A stretch of DNA of 40,350 bases from Candidatus Abzuiibacterium crystallinum (GCA_002787155.1 PCVY01000045.1:1-40350); one strand, 5' to 3'; positions 21,501 to 26,400 are shown, numbered from the stretch's first letter. Translations and numbers: made by a program. The notes: generated by a model from the letters alone, not told the origin.

Positions 21501-23217
21501 CGTTCCTGTTGAAGTTGTGCCCACGGAAGAGGGAATGCTGCCGGATGAGCAGATTGCGCAAGTTGAGGAACCCTTCGTTGGAGAAGAGCAAGCAGAGGAG
21601 GTTAAAGTTGTTCAGCCAGAAACCCAGCCAGCCACACAAAAGGCTGCGGAAGAGAAAGCCGCCTGGCCTGTATTGGCGGCCGGCGAGGTTTCCATTATCG
21701 AGAATGCCGAATGGCGCGTGATTGGAACGAGTGATACAGGGCCGGAAGCACGCCAAGTTCAGTTGCTCGATCAAAATAAGGGCTTTACAGAAGTCAAAAT
21801 AATGCATCGAGCCAAAGCTGGAGCGGCCGCAAGTCAAATTTTCTCCATGAAAGGAAATGGCTATTTGCGATCCACTTTGCCTGGTTTAGATTGGGGAACA
21901 AGCTTTGTGACGCCGGGCTACTGGGTGAACGGCGAATATCTTCATAACGCCAAAATCACACAGGGCACGTTTGAATTTGGAGAGGACGGAAAACCTGTTT
22001 TTCGAGGCAGGCTGGTGGATGACAAAGCTAACTTTGAGGCTAGAGATTTCACTATAGTTTTTGACGTGCTTAACGAAACAACCGCCGAAATGCACGTATC
22101 GATGACACTCAAAGCGCTCAAAAGCTTCACGCTTGACAGGAATCGAGTCCTTGAGCATCAAGCATTCCGAATTGGTCAGTTCAGTTCCAACGACGTAGAG
22201 TCTACTCATGATGCCACTGCCGCTAAATATGTGAACTCAGAAGGTCGAGCAGTCAAATCCAGCACTAAAAAGAATGACCAATTCATTTTTAATAGGCTGC
22301 AGTCATTGGGCAAAGATGGAACCATCTATCTTGAGAACGCGCGGCCATTGCCGGGGCGAAATGCACCCACGACCTATATCCGTTTGGGTAATGGAATGAA
22401 TCCGGCTGATTTCACGCCGCAAGGCTGGGTTGCTCGCTCCGACGATCCGGATGCGGACAATGTGGGTCTATGGCTCAATGATGATCGTGCGGAAAGTTTT
22501 AAGGCCGGTGATGACATTGGGCGTTATGAGTTCACATTAGGCGCAACAAGCAAGGGGTCAGAATTGCGAAGTGAGCTGAGAAGGATTGTGCCCAGTGAGC
22601 AAGAGCGTTTGATTGAGGCAATTGAGGCAACTGAAGCCATGAAGGGCGCCATGCGGCTGCAAAGATTTGTAAATGAGAATGGCATAGCTGCTTTGGGTAA
22701 TCATTTAGATATTGGCAGAACCATTGTTCCGATAACGCAGCCTGCGCATGTGGTGGTGGATTGGTATGAGGGACTGACGGTTCAAGGTTTAGCTTCGCTA
22801 ATAAATGACTTGCCGGACAGTGTCGATTTGACCATTAGAATACCGGAAGGCCAGTCTGCCGTGATGTCTGCGCTTCATGCTGAACGGATAGCACTCGGTC
22901 TATCACGATCGAAACTTAAGATGAGCACAGGCGAACTAAGCACCGTTGTTCTGATGACCCTGGTTTCAATTGGCGCACCGCTTGAAGCGGATTCTGTATC
23001 ACAGTTTGTACCGGATACAGGCACCGAAGCTTACCGCGAGGCGATTGTGAGAGGCGTAGCATTAAATGCTCAGGCGGGTGAAGTGAGCGTGGTTTCTCGC
23101 GATCCGATCACCATCGGTGGCGAACAGGTGGATTACCGTCTCATTACCGTCAGCGACTTAATCGATGCGATGGAGCGTGCTGAAGCAACGAATGAACTTG
23201 TTGGCCGAATGGCATAA
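508..23217 (+). CDS. Giant 7,569-aa exported multidomain membrane protein (TraB/Tiki-like, TolC-like repeats, GT-like)
   Basis: One open frame of 7,569 codons without interruption. Residues 1-32 form a classical signal peptide (basic start, hydrophobic core about 12-30, cleavage expected after Ala-Trp-Ala32). Then follow a TraB/Tiki-like domain (about 80-520), an uncharacterised region ending in ARAELR (743-748), a hydrophobic block (1265-1630), TolC-like half-repeats (about 2110-3545), a long helical and charged region (3560-5490), membrane helices plus a GT-A/GT2-like region (5495-6440), further membrane helices to about 6855, a single anchor (6967-6985), a Glu/Pro-rich linker, a beta-rich domain (about 7050-7350) and a C-terminal module after SELRSELR (7351-7358). 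The start is supported by AAAAGG 8 nt upstream. Signal peptide, outer-membrane-type repeats and many inner-membrane helices in one chain suggest an envelope-spanning machine. The domain calls are by eye; the overall function, glycan synthesis and export, is inferred. Confidence 0.9.
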   Translation: MTIWQQGKYFKVLRVIAFAVAIVFTLNTIAWADGQGNLLSSLQQLNQQVLSDPNLNPTSLSKTVFDTSLIPEKMGTVKSRFQGKKDELVIHIQDAHVNYDAQMNIARIIETVAKAQKVDLINVEGASGKLNHEVLAAYPDQAVRKAVSDYFVREGRLSGPEYAVIANLPKAEIYGVEEETLYEANRQAFLKALDLKHDDRDLLESLARGLDHLNRYIFSDDLRDLKHHRDAFQSGSLAMNAYIRYLAETARKHSISLYPYTQIDAFRKLLAYEKDIDAASAESAVDILILDLKNHLAPLDMAKFVATTVSYRRNQIGQKKYFEYLDTLIQRTPVDLQKHQTALEYITYMNLYHTLGIGLFDEMSSLEEDLKNKLFRNEKEVKLDRFYRLLEIYENIFSFSLTKKDAQFFYAYRDEFDTHRFTDWMQQEAKALGIHAELSSGLERIDEDLKQIERFYEIALKRDHVLIERSVERMEATRRRVSVIVTGGFHTPGIEAYLRARDISYVVIAPRIEKIDETEDSQRYEAAMRNEISNVETLLSEMYFAPKSPMVNDPHFQLAAHKLLLPEGVSAAELERLFVQKDPRVLFNTVFADMILGFVIAGFPPEKIPAAGHAKLSELIDLSQVLAGSAAAAFVYTHTLGNAEVYFRPHGIVYIVGEAQLQPETGQSNRMVMAVWHEKDDRWANAELKTATRARIIKLPNMKSEIRMSMSNLSPFEWESLKTVIGIANENAPETPLREPESARAELRESTEGSEDETPPSIFDRTPEQLAKLAQEITAQETPITTPEPVTTTDADLKVASDRFSNIVFTQLVQEDSSIQSEADAFREAVNAEAVQAADDVVRLLIESLKRIADRYLAQIADLSEQLSQDGVSVEWFNQLKVLEKHVGGVQTVLYGRLIIKRGDHTGEPQVTGASEQAINSLSVTLARFADLKTQIETKNREGKQVIESYVSVMSDHIKGMESADPAVWAALTDGERLAILDFTIQNFSKPGLQYNTLLDGKTVWRLMADRLGISLSESGITYTARVVKALYALNEHRPIRVIVSDFGDMTETGENYFREVIAFLHEFALNEEGQARSAQLRSLDHILRQLSQDRPHLVNMEVWTRISDALEESARDEELVEPIPSTEEVQPAVAVKPVQETKPALPLSLNGLTETLEAIKAKHTSSQYAVNRLSPSASLQEIRTWITKNFGYDGEDFNALARALGVSIDDMNVDAWRYVARELDRALEKKNAIHQKVHTPVTGSLMERIKQRLVNAYTWLVSLRSIKAVVMAGPHLLYVFFFGYFLRKWHFYLLPNGIKMPFNLGNVVKPIKTLTVNESIDILAGALINAHQENFGVEFMEWQKGNYFRRGIYHAVLRWPPVQAAISRLQFSRWYLWVERLILQPLVIPTLQFLENRWKLAVFGALGFGVITVAVPGSVGALGIGNIPIFSNLLHFSADIPVIGVAAKALAQAFTIHGLLNTGLLAFLLTLPKFAAQFAHMKHDQIILGKGVKRGLNSLQSLGRLAYPDVRYVIDTVIKSEKPLGEKLSVLQDLTAVISQVRYNTESEKTFLQHLAARSIYELELALGRESRAPPHPAITVHWLQSLFIFPAYGIARSLFHAAFLSAFISTFFMMTTVGAEIALLAGGHSPQEMGVSQYADKFISDAVSRVLRTPVNLSIVSTPVTFVEHNAINWGHWSLDWLQQQSGVHLSSITMEASAHLLGALGIHTEVGDLAAAGWQSSEIQEMQFAESTLKHFTQQTGHRADLADRTLSALKSNTFKTPQARSREFERISLSLALEQIAQQVVPFDVSGQYDTGELHAAIDAFEKNLQDPELPIRGAQAGRILQSIAQQIQILNLLPPVTKTQAESSAAEIKPEQEAAPTPVSVTDETTPLEKEQEEAVVRAKVLQLQGLTSLAGTFTSRWLRDWESRIKDVRQETARKQTYLAEQNADAQSKFVNLVREDLASEIQQAIQNGALLTNNDILRAVADSPDFSEVFANVMVGYLNELTEQAPWKATPDQFAEAFNAALDDSITKDRFPIKAVSLSDGSSIASSEVIWHIQNVLAKALEIRFVPSKTTAAVKEELDAHAALGILSDKAASGLRQLELHPTLQNLTFDQIVENAVIIHLKQALRTEAVQTGNANLLRALNDPTFDLILQARVSERGVSVGAGFEFTFYIKDASRQERLALANAIEEQAHLIKQRDVVQIASEASRLTNDYMRAIAERDNLQKIIQDVNARVARQAKERTHARLDMDSDYIVQQLLLRRLERHAQGVEQFISDTEARIGLLLGVTDKRISLDDTLSDPAIYTDVEAKDKLIRESYQKALATFGISPSDDGATLDEQIIKAQYELTEMENIYRRAKEKFSVLFDLRIIFGANGSLDWFFPVQFQHADKLPPRIYQLRSMRNTYQYMMAIDRLNAGMIDARTRVEESIERLQNAQGEYDAAQEMLNAQKARFNEGGPTSDLQAAFERYLRADLTLEDARHEHERVRIRLRELTQGVKSDVNFLEAEDEAGRFERRYYDALIGPQPSHQREGIDRESKGWVSDIQKGRNWHNEIENINIQEAREQLADLLLKEDSNWFIVSFQGDLTKKLGEIADRQNRVLKKIRDNGAKLINAGQASSQFDELIKERDRLLEEADQLQAQKDRELDHVLERAMLSIWREQAELIKRTLAQGNLDAEDQRIYEKRLDMLESQIKDVSGIENLGFTPKGQLASVSLEASGAKQYDTSLGPKFSFNIGKTYRGQIELLYHVINKEKAFVDARNIDFAVNAAKAYITLQQINARLANFTDRETALTKQIETLRGELIRTAPQGGRLAEQLKQLDKNRERFPILKDDYDQKIKAVENQLVAASPKGIELYAQITSAQVELADTREGIRSLTAEKVRAARAYLVTLGYSPNDGLDIQFDDSERFNHVISSEEFAAALREAVPNFDPDALAKAVEEDLWIQWALFDIAHQAKGVRADILLQYVNSSLLADSGENGGVGSGVGFFGDVHLANLNQDRSIQIDRAEALHNIHKAWYTLLTHNNNQKGSDTRLLLTQENTADQLMLSGQLLGEIESDMSRLNSQMSAAAVTSPEEGESVHAASEVDRIAAGDIVLLRLLDHNLINLQLAARAGAQRAKEESVFTDENLRLERMGLKNGTLTLTNEVRQKIADEVFNVTSHLNTDIAAAVAHIENRYQYWRYLTVNGLLIAHPFSQISRTYVIQGPVLVPQDSSSQAYQLTLGPDIAYSYLEPIYNREREIAQLRESQLKEDQQFADAQLRTVVDLSSHDLVRTHQFVLVRERQLKEIKDLLTHIEAILTAVGDDEPFRELLKQRRTELETEKQAYQIQATVFKLLANIPSYIDVQPSPENTLSQNLSLESNVTEDQVIQAIENHPTLQAFRINLDISELKQNQLKWERWISSRADLFAGLSTGTDQLGKQSIADQSVWSAGAEARIHLLASLRQQEVLLEGAMSALAESQIPDVEDKVSFQILSEYYAFVRAKRLLVEKTEDYLDASERFRNIQDDYRKGRSRNDLFAALTQKHNAELAVVDANYEFLKTVTNLKSSLGLIGLESGTVSGEVSASRQMIHLPSEKTAEHLQAENALRAKIEAAQSEQERIQAQPKSPQNVEKTIGRLADVIERGARLINPERDDVRTMEEKVLFEKLQDSQTVEFNRRLEAPESPTELSQTSRVYYEDDAKAIAESLFKIHQFEEPEYEYIRKPGAQDDQHAVRHLRNVVTLPVFVDDLFGKTARARDLTLPYEERLRLKLIRRLAGDDYVGGYLKSMDGLIQKLPKDHPLVLRWEEPLESGLTIEQRIRMSLSEASKNDQKLDLRILGLLDYYAMRLLPYKPSNEDVFGHTIDEIADKILADKSDIRDVIHKDMIFLRLGLEELETSVFKLDDADIEFLTRPGVISSDIWEGEELLDYPEYKTVHFQAFYAEYRHDHYDDWRKAHAEDPESIFESLAEEAFRTQFVREIFARWLVTKGIDITKRAYFKFYRDENDTESLIAIRNLLKPLYGNLAIYGDVEDAAKITSWLFLARSGDFYDSDPAAGHARLAKIVELVARMKANKFNLYDRMYAPLNEDDLVKMPGSNLLRMLIKDRDARTLSGAERKARDEQIDRQKENIAEGTYFGETIFTAQYFMAKYVEEKTKEMKANEILAEFTLDDLTDRDMDIIYARIEDYYSRAPKIRELLDSSGLYKNNPMDPDLDIQRSKGVVDGWYEFVQRYNLSNDELKLVLGVAKQLKKIVIDFKREAAIQEGFPEDSPEATFDIYRSRDAGNLLSHVGAVLGYVGWDEVSEEDRALWYTNDLQNRIDKTIRWLEMSINLNKAIGHPLHTDQGGRYIGQLLAIASEIDSGEGGWHEFFDKNGQATYPIRVKAVFELIKQQEEKAGEGEVKPKAVEEDEVVEPDATEGAYQNDIDSYLQETDKTGIQSTKNLKQRKGDWIAVAKEAVLAAEEELKDASNWSQLSEQEKMEAILKKTLEVLNRRKNIFQVANEKGVAINRSALDFEDRNLRDLQQILPDLTAESYYGWIAESFKTQKTVGNKILDEMGVAKDRKKAEPSQKRFWMHDVEYKRFIVHIQGDGKRFVGLMNEPEDAMAVRAIVDQLIKTGKLSTAEDVGDKVWARVRFKAEVEMILQAANMLYDTERNGNDDISRKLSSGDLSAKANSVMNAYDEKVSDGELTDREREELWKLIDMEAQKLKLKGILQTAFSGRKVPDLPYNDYKEFDFISALETWFKHVKETSKEPVGQELAKDRKWIEKYMRPMSPEKAEGVISRILDMQAWKHPDLPEDDKAGVDMLYRWLDDMAFLSAANFKNYGYFPTYETLNGQLKYFRKGEPTIPTALKSDFRILLLYHPGESLVDRELRTNLRFDADFRELDTFGRLSNGTGINGNTVRDIAVAYKSVFGENLLGAATSLTSQENPLEMMWWLAKFDEIQDKFQDTWQVLNEADVDGRTEVYEAQGDFMASAKKARSTFLNALFYKQFDVGDALSSQETQQAINQFLNEWSTEYIKNYWEEKTRKERLKSLAVSDRDQAFKISSKKFREDRAKRLQDLNAAVKTGAASYDSQITKNISQIDASVTTFRADVEKLKLDEMLKSTLSRNDGTGLPADLIERLSAFFSVENVDAKTKRVYAGEMIQEGYSAEEIVLLRVYIRPAIIAMKEAVSGEKVDTSDAKLLARIDQYAINVLDRAGSADDLSRLIGALDDFWKIESNRQMFTKKFEAYPDYFKDEKAKESEINRLANDVYNRKIKSTVINSWFKLAADLRAASQKQMTLQRALWEADRLMGLGIAATVLPEETDQNTAANVHSLVSNAFGWVFQEQESNQKATSSQINPYDKDGAFTLEEIQGNDTFEKYLSERWAKSPKLKEQMRKALEERIISLMSGEDGRLSSADLYDFMARFKRNWDLYVNHYKQGKDETFQEEDLPRPNFVSPLAVLLMSDLQLQDPTKRINLMNILLREEVEGKDLLRYDEAVNNAYAAVSRRLMAQFTNQYSPVPDRERSVFNRILRSPDPKRPFSGVVSVTVLITSVLLLLRLVRNVFLIPIHRFSERYSELSADQTLQYKEKTLANTRMALWKFMTEFISIFGVGWMLLTANPWGAAITVSFTLVLMLFHKALFSNLAYLPVAMLTARWKGALVLLGFGSAVTLGFDLVTKTVIVKTVIGITAGVFSAYPFLLMPAVVWLIIMISGSPLVVKKSSLVKLDKRYDGFPEKTEDEIDAIDKRIRELYEELKSIEQYRKDHGKDEKYRQDLAAYKTRKTALVSKLEFRDVNEFVSEEPITFGENETVTDWQQRNPTAIVEERNGQYYKKYANRDEVFVSVSPWVPDPDTLDAGVRALARQIIGNLLKQQRVVLLANSRDITNMNKGPKEKQKAEDLFEKIRKELMPYWEVLSYQDSNGREVRGDEIVQVFYAPGGRKPEHNVIKWSAFTGFGEDGTPGYELGRLSGGELITPKVVTIFGHTILIGPKYVTDLYISGQKQFGDHHKQDQINDARTDGMLRQLSMPFAHTNFFAGIATMDNDFVPWADAKEMSLVSQYRPTFNDTEIRLGRNETIQDWQKRNPKAIVVLEERDNLFSNGQEDIYYQREFIRKVKWSVTTDGGNAITSGSARYFADMNQKRPDIGLSQASTGYREDRTTMHWESGTFAHWTLSPLQEADAYVAMAKRAGGKYYVTTEAGSQMARPTNELPFNPYYTRTVLLSGLAFRELARRMRGLGNFAVGQNDIDGWMDPVTGIPTMFNGEDEIVSMTAEDTFAIYDLMRSRWKRFWVTTYKNLQARSELRGIIGATVKRILLGVIWHAAINQWWIGRQSPMSRRSLNEFEKDYLLSLGEMNPPLQGVNTAMLLRKDGKYMVTDDRNMNIIEEERKAEFKWKWVNDLPTLVLRFIGKSVFLTLPGKYYDDFPTFGMFITNIWVASLLMMLLTAIFPGFFGTTAVYSAMVFTFTILSIVIGIPLVGALLNRLESPRYLLKTKPGDNGLLRIADAVLSRMAEIVIWAFVDTVKWYAEKGISSVSYLSRITGVWSMVELPIKWVWFVRHGRVAPAPPAPLKEKTEKLSRYFGEMASYRRGLTLTSSAAMIVIAKVLLGALTPSLPFIGSFVIPWAVIGLVIGLFLMSTGFFSEDYQGPKGVFAGAYKDIGFKGVADRLKKRHLVNVKSPSAFLTPVYAFPAGIGITILWGYSVYRSIKAVFQKGKPFDVLHFRTYVTHLMAPVFFLGLVGFFMPIMMLIPYHWFMLAGTILSLMIVAPIGSFLFGYQANTKRFYGKLWRLLRIEGKPVRIASLMNYAYGVGSIGTTALLLISTRVFPHSWFGVFFEELLHDSFFAAAASLPMADGGGTMFGIVLQGLSPLFMFWLIMIIGAAITAFAAGIVWWVLHRLGIGKLSWFAEIQTHQFDRIAKKYASQLREVRSLASKNDPTAQARKNSLTDDLWGAISRKEREVLQDANNGNLRSAKRDLYSQVRDQLDGRLDQASPRPRLRRERTRLKKVAVLALLATTVGGASVLVKHFFSNQSEPVNPNVPVEVVPTEEGMLPDEQIAQVEEPFVGEEQAEEVKVVQPETQPATQKAAEEKAAWPVLAAGEVSIIENAEWRVIGTSDTGPEARQVQLLDQNKGFTEVKIMHRAKAGAAASQIFSMKGNGYLRSTLPGLDWGTSFVTPGYWVNGEYLHNAKITQGTFEFGEDGKPVFRGRLVDDKANFEARDFTIVFDVLNETTAEMHVSMTLKALKSFTLDRNRVLEHQAFRIGQFSSNDVESTHDATAAKYVNSEGRAVKSSTKKNDQFIFNRLQSLGKDGTIYLENARPLPGRNAPTTYIRLGNGMNPADFTPQGWVARSDDPDADNVGLWLNDDRAESFKAGDDIGRYEFTLGATSKGSELRSELRRIVPSEQERLIEAIEATEAMKGAMRLQRFVNENGIAALGNHLDIGRTIVPITQPAHVVVDWYEGLTVQGLASLINDLPDSVDLTIRIPEGQSAVMSALHAERIALGLSRSKLKMSTGELSTVVLMTLVSIGAPLEADSVSQFVPDTGTEAYREAIVRGVALNAQAGEVSVVSRDPITIGGEQVDYRLITVSDLIDAMERAEATNELVGRMA
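745..2067 (+). other. Domain: TraB/Tiki/EreA-superfamily-like (residues ~80-520 of giant protein)
   Basis: Three signatures of the TraB/PrgY/Tiki/EreA superfamily appear in order: a beta strand ending IQDAHVN (His96, like the GTAHVS strand of TraB), a second strand with Glu124 in LINVEG, and the late GxxH motif GGFHTPGIEAYL (Gly487, His490), like GAGHLPGI in TraB. A long helical insertion separates the second and third motifs. Members include metal-dependent peptidases (Tiki), esterases (EreA) and haem-binding ChaN. The domain lies directly after the signal peptide, so it should be periplasmic. The activity cannot be predicted. Confidence 0.55.
4300..5397 (+). other. Domain: first hydrophobic block of giant protein (residues ~1265-1630)
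   Basis: Several hydrophobic segments of membrane-spanning length occur here, at about 1267-1287, 1400-1420, 1452-1472, 1584-1600 and 1605-1628. Amphipathic, Gly/Ala-rich stretches separate them. I recognise no transporter family. Because it sits between a periplasmic TraB-like domain and an outer-membrane-type repeat region, the number of crossings fixes the topology of the whole chain, and I cannot settle that by eye. Confidence 0.5.
6835..11142 (+). other. Domain: six tandem TolC/OMF-like half-repeats (residues ~2110-3545)
   Basis: Six units follow the outer-membrane efflux factor plan of two amphipathic beta strands followed by long coiled helices. Approximate residues are 2110-2278, 2320-2490, 2660-2800, 2915-3060, 3150-3310 and 3352-3545. 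The last is the most canonical: an IENHPTLQAFR start, a strand pair (ADLFAGLSTG, WSAGAEARIHLL), a SEYYAFVRAKRLL helix and a closing LKSSLGL. The second shows the typical late-helix pattern ARFNEGGPTSDLQAAFERY. Ordinary TolC monomers have two such units and work as trimers, six in all. An extra degenerate piece may lie between units 2 and 3. The family resemblance is fairly clear; the exact count is by eye. Confidence 0.55.
11185..16977 (+). other. Domain: ~1,900-residue helical, charged region (residues ~3560-5490)
   Basis: Long, highly charged, helix-predicted sequence with no hydrophobic segments and no family I recognise. It sits between the TolC-like block and the GT-like membrane block. 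That place would suit a periplasm-spanning scaffold, as TPR proteins are in alginate and cellulose export. A loop at 5316-5327 (NPYDKDGAFTLEE) resembles an EF-hand or dockerin calcium loop but lacks the first Asp. A weaker one follows near 5360 (GEDGRLS). Codon use shifts towards AGA and AT-rich codons in the second half. Confidence 0.4.
16990..19827 (+). other. Domain: membrane-embedded GT-A/GT2-like region (residues ~5495-6440)
   Basis: Hydrophobic segments at about 5499-5690 precede a soluble region of some 550 residues, and membrane helices resume at 6385. In the soluble part, GIATMDNDFVPWADA gives a DxD-type motif (Asp6001, Asp6003). FNGEDE and TAEDTFAIYDLMRSRWKRFW (about 6220-6249) resemble the acceptor-side ED motif and following RW of processive GT2 synthases such as BcsA, Alg8 and NdvB. 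The sequence is very divergent and the classical first GT2 strand is not obvious. Two copies of a NETxxDWQxRNPxAIV element (5761-5792 and 6028-6060) lie in the domain. RSELR (6259-6263) ends the soluble part just before the next hydrophobic helix. Glycosyltransferase activity is inferred. Confidence 0.4.
21640..23214 (+). other. Domain: beta-rich domain and C-terminal module of giant protein (residues ~7045-7569)
   Basis: After a single hydrophobic anchor (6967-6985) and a Glu/Pro/Gln linker, residues about 7050-7350 form an alternating beta-type domain that recalls carbohydrate-binding or mutarotase-like sandwiches. It ends in SELRSELR (7351-7358). The last 210 residues are an alpha/beta module of unknown function (HVVVDWYEGLTVQGLASLI). 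Modules of comparable size also close the two downstream genes after an RSELR, but I cannot show homology between them by eye. Confidence 0.4.
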
Positions 23218-23302
23218 CGACTTTTGCAGGCGTTCAATGCCTCAATCCAGAAAAATTTAGCGTAAGCGCTTATTGAACTGTGGGGGTGCCAATCTTATTT
23301 AG

Positions 23303-23316
23303 TAGTACTGAATAGT
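23303..23316. promoter_or_regulatory. Motif TAGTACTGAATAGT, shared with the next gene's upstream region
   Basis: TAGTACTGAATAGT lies 41 bp upstream of the -35 box of the gene at 23426. The same motif with one mismatch (TAGTACTGTATAGT, 28091-28104) lies 40 bp upstream of the -35 box of the gene at 28216. The near-identical sequence and spacing suggest a common regulator site. Confidence 0.4.
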
Positions 23317-23357
23317 TCAATATTATACATTAAAAACTTATATTATATCTTTACATC

Positions 23358-23387
23358 TTGACTAATGTAAAAACTGAGTTTTATAAT
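23358..23387 (+). promoter_or_regulatory. Sigma70-like promoter upstream of 23426
   Basis: TTGACT (23358-23363), an 18-bp spacer, then TATAAT (23382-23387). Both boxes are near consensus in an AT-rich gap of 208 bp. Transcription would start about 30 nt before the ATG. There is no clear intrinsic terminator for the giant gene in this gap, so read-through may also occur. Confidence 0.6.
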
Positions 23388-23425
23388 TTTAGATACGTTG
23401 CTAATTAATAGAAAGAGGGCAATCC

Positions 23426-26400
23426 ATGCTTATGCGTTCAAAGCAATTTTTCTTTAAGGCAATTTCACTGGTCGCAGTTCTCTCCTTTACTTTTACCTCT
23501 ACCGCAGCTTATTCCGATATCACTTTCCGCGATTTAGACCTTGATCAAGATTTAATTTCACACATGCGTCCAATGTCCATTGAAAACACGGGTCCGGCAT
23601 GGTTAGAAGGACTGTTGCCACGTACGACGACAGTCACAAATCGCAAGCCGCAAGTGACAAGAAGTTCTTTATCTGATGAAGGTGCCAAGAAAGATCTTGC
23701 AACTCAGAAGTTACTCAATCGTTCTGAGTTACGGACGCAACGAGGCGTGAGTTGGCGGGATTTGTTATTGCTTGGCATGACGGGTGCTATCGGGTTTTTT
23801 CCGTTAGCGTGCAAAAAAAAGGCTGAAGAAAATCATCAGGCGGCTACATCAAAAGAATCGGCTGAATCCGTTGTAACAGAAACACCTGCCGAGATTCCTA
23901 CAGCGTCCGCCGAAACTCCCGCAGCACCTTCGTCCTATCGGTTTGCGCCAAAGTACTCTCTCAAAAGTCTGGTAAGCGACACATCGCTTCGGGATGCTTT
24001 CTTAAAAGAGTTTCTTTATTGGGATGGGAAATTCCACCAGGCAGGGGTTGCGTACAATGAAAAGTCAGGCATTACCTATGACGGTTATATGTTTGACATT
24101 GAAACGGGGCAATTGGTTGGCGGCCCTCACAATTGGAGCGCTGCGTCAAAAGAGTCTTTACACGTCGCGATTTTAGCAATGGCCATTTCCGGGAACGAAC
24201 AAGCTAAAATGTTTGTTTCTCCGGATAATCCCGGGAAAGCGGAAGAAATTGCCCTCGATCTTTTAACCAAGAAGATAGCAAGTTATGAAAAATTTAATCG
24301 GGAGTACCCGGGTTTTGGAGGTTTTTTGCCTTGGTTTTTGGTGTTTGATGAAGGTTTAAAACCTACTGAAAATCCGAAAAAGGCGGAGTACGACTGGAGC
24401 CATCGTGTGCCTTCGCTGGATAATGGTGAATGGGTTTGGTCGCTTTATCTAGCCTATCACACATTAGCTTCAGCAGGTTACCAGGCGCTTAGCGTACAGT
24501 ACAAAGATTATTTTGATTTGCTTGCAAAAAATGTGGTTACAGTCTTTTATGAAGGTGATGGAAAAGTACGCGCCGAAACAACACTCGTCGATAATCAAGC
24601 AACACCGCGCCCCCGCAATTATGGGAACGAAAAATCATCGTATTATTTAGATGATCCGTATGAGGGGGAGTTGATGGTGTTTTTTATGACCCTGTTTGGG
24701 CAATGGAGCAATTCAAACGACATCGACCGGATGTGGGAATTGAAAAGAAAGAAATTAGTCTCGGCTTCGTACAAAACCCCGGAAGGCCATTTGACTATTC
24801 AGCGCGGGCATTGGTTTTCAGCTCATGAACAGTGGAAATATTTGGTCCTGCCTTATACCTCCATTCCGATCGCCAGAGACATTTTTTTAAATGGAGAAAA
24901 AGCACGGACATGGTATTCGCACACGCATAATATTCCGGGGCTATTTGCTTCAACGTATAATGTCGTAACAGATCATTCTGCACCGCTTTATTTGTCCGCA
25001 TTAGGCATACCTGAGTTGGCAGCCCAGGCGAAAGTGCAGCAAAATGTAGTAGCGCCGTACGCATCATTTCCGGTCATTTTAGCAGCCAGGGAAAGTGGAG
25101 CAGTTGGTATCGGGGAGGCATGGTTAGCCTTAATGCTGCAAGGGCCAAGGATGCAAAATAGTTACGGCAGTACCGAATCGATTAGTGTGCAGGGTACGGC
25201 CATTTCGCCTATTATCACATGGGATACAAAGGGACTGGTCGCACTGGCTTTAATGGGCGGTATTTCAGAACCGATTCAAAAGGCCCTTCAAGAGGATGGA
25301 AAGTTTGATGCCTTTTCGCAGATTGTTGAGCGCGAACATCGCCTAGCGTTTCCGCGGGTCGAAGGAGAGGAAATTGGTTTTGCGGAACCCGCAAGCACCA
25401 TTCCGCACCGCCTGAGAGAGTTTGATGCGAGCGCAGGCACGAGCAAAGTCGATGTTCTTCTCGGAACGAATTTTGACGGTGAAGGCTGGCTGCAAATGGA
25501 ACATCGTTTCGTCAGAGGAAAATCACTATCATTACCGAAAGGGCCCGGGTATGTCTGGAACCGAATTACCAACGTTAATTTGCAGGAAAATCCCATACTT
25601 GACTTTGAAGTCAAATCTGACCGGGAGAGGGGGTGGTTTTTTCTCGAAGTGAAGAATACGGACGATCAGTCAATAACGGCTTTACCGATTGTTATTTACT
25701 TAAAAGGGACAAATGGCGCAGTGAAGCATTTTTCCATTGATTTGCGCGAGCAAGGTTTTGCCAGAGAAAATTTAAAAGGCGCCTTTGTCTCCTTTGCGGA
25801 TCCAACGAGCAGTTTAGAATTCCGTTTTATGCGTTTTATGCCGTCACGCCCCAGGGGCAGAGTGGGTGTGTTATCTTTTGACGGCCGGCGTTTCATTGAA
25901 GGCGGCAAGAATCAGTTCGATAGCAGCAATTTACTGACACAAATTAATTTTAGGATTGGGGATCTTTCTGAGTTCTCACACGATCGCAACCTTCAGGTAG
26001 AGGGTTGGCATGGCTGGGTGTGGGCAAGCACACCTCCTATTGACATTGGTAAGAAGCACTACTTAATCTTAAAAGTACGTACCAATGCGCAGATTTCTTC
26101 ATTTATGGAGTTCAAAAATCAAAAGTCAAAACCGATCATAGGCGGTGCGAATCTAGGCGGGATTAAAATGCCCCTTAATATTCCAAACACCCATGGCAGC
26201 ACCAAAACGCTTGTGATCGATTTGTCGAATCACTTCATGGAAGTGGCAGACAAAACAGCTACGATCATTGCGTTTTCAAATTTCAGCAGCTTGCTAGAAA
26301 TCGAATCCATTCAATTCTCGGAAATAAAACCAAAATCAGAGCTTCGTTCGGTAGCGTATACAACTTCAAGTTTTTCAGACCAAGACTCACCGGTAAAATT

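Noticed and set aside
21415-21837. 140-codon open frame on the minus strand
   Set aside because: Opposite to the well-supported anchor and linker region of the giant protein; Cys/Phe/Leu-rich composition typical of antisense frames.
23218-23300. Short palindromes (TAAGCGCTTA, AGGC...GCCT) after the giant gene as its terminator
   Set aside because: Stems are 4-5 bp and no T-run follows; no convincing intrinsic terminator.
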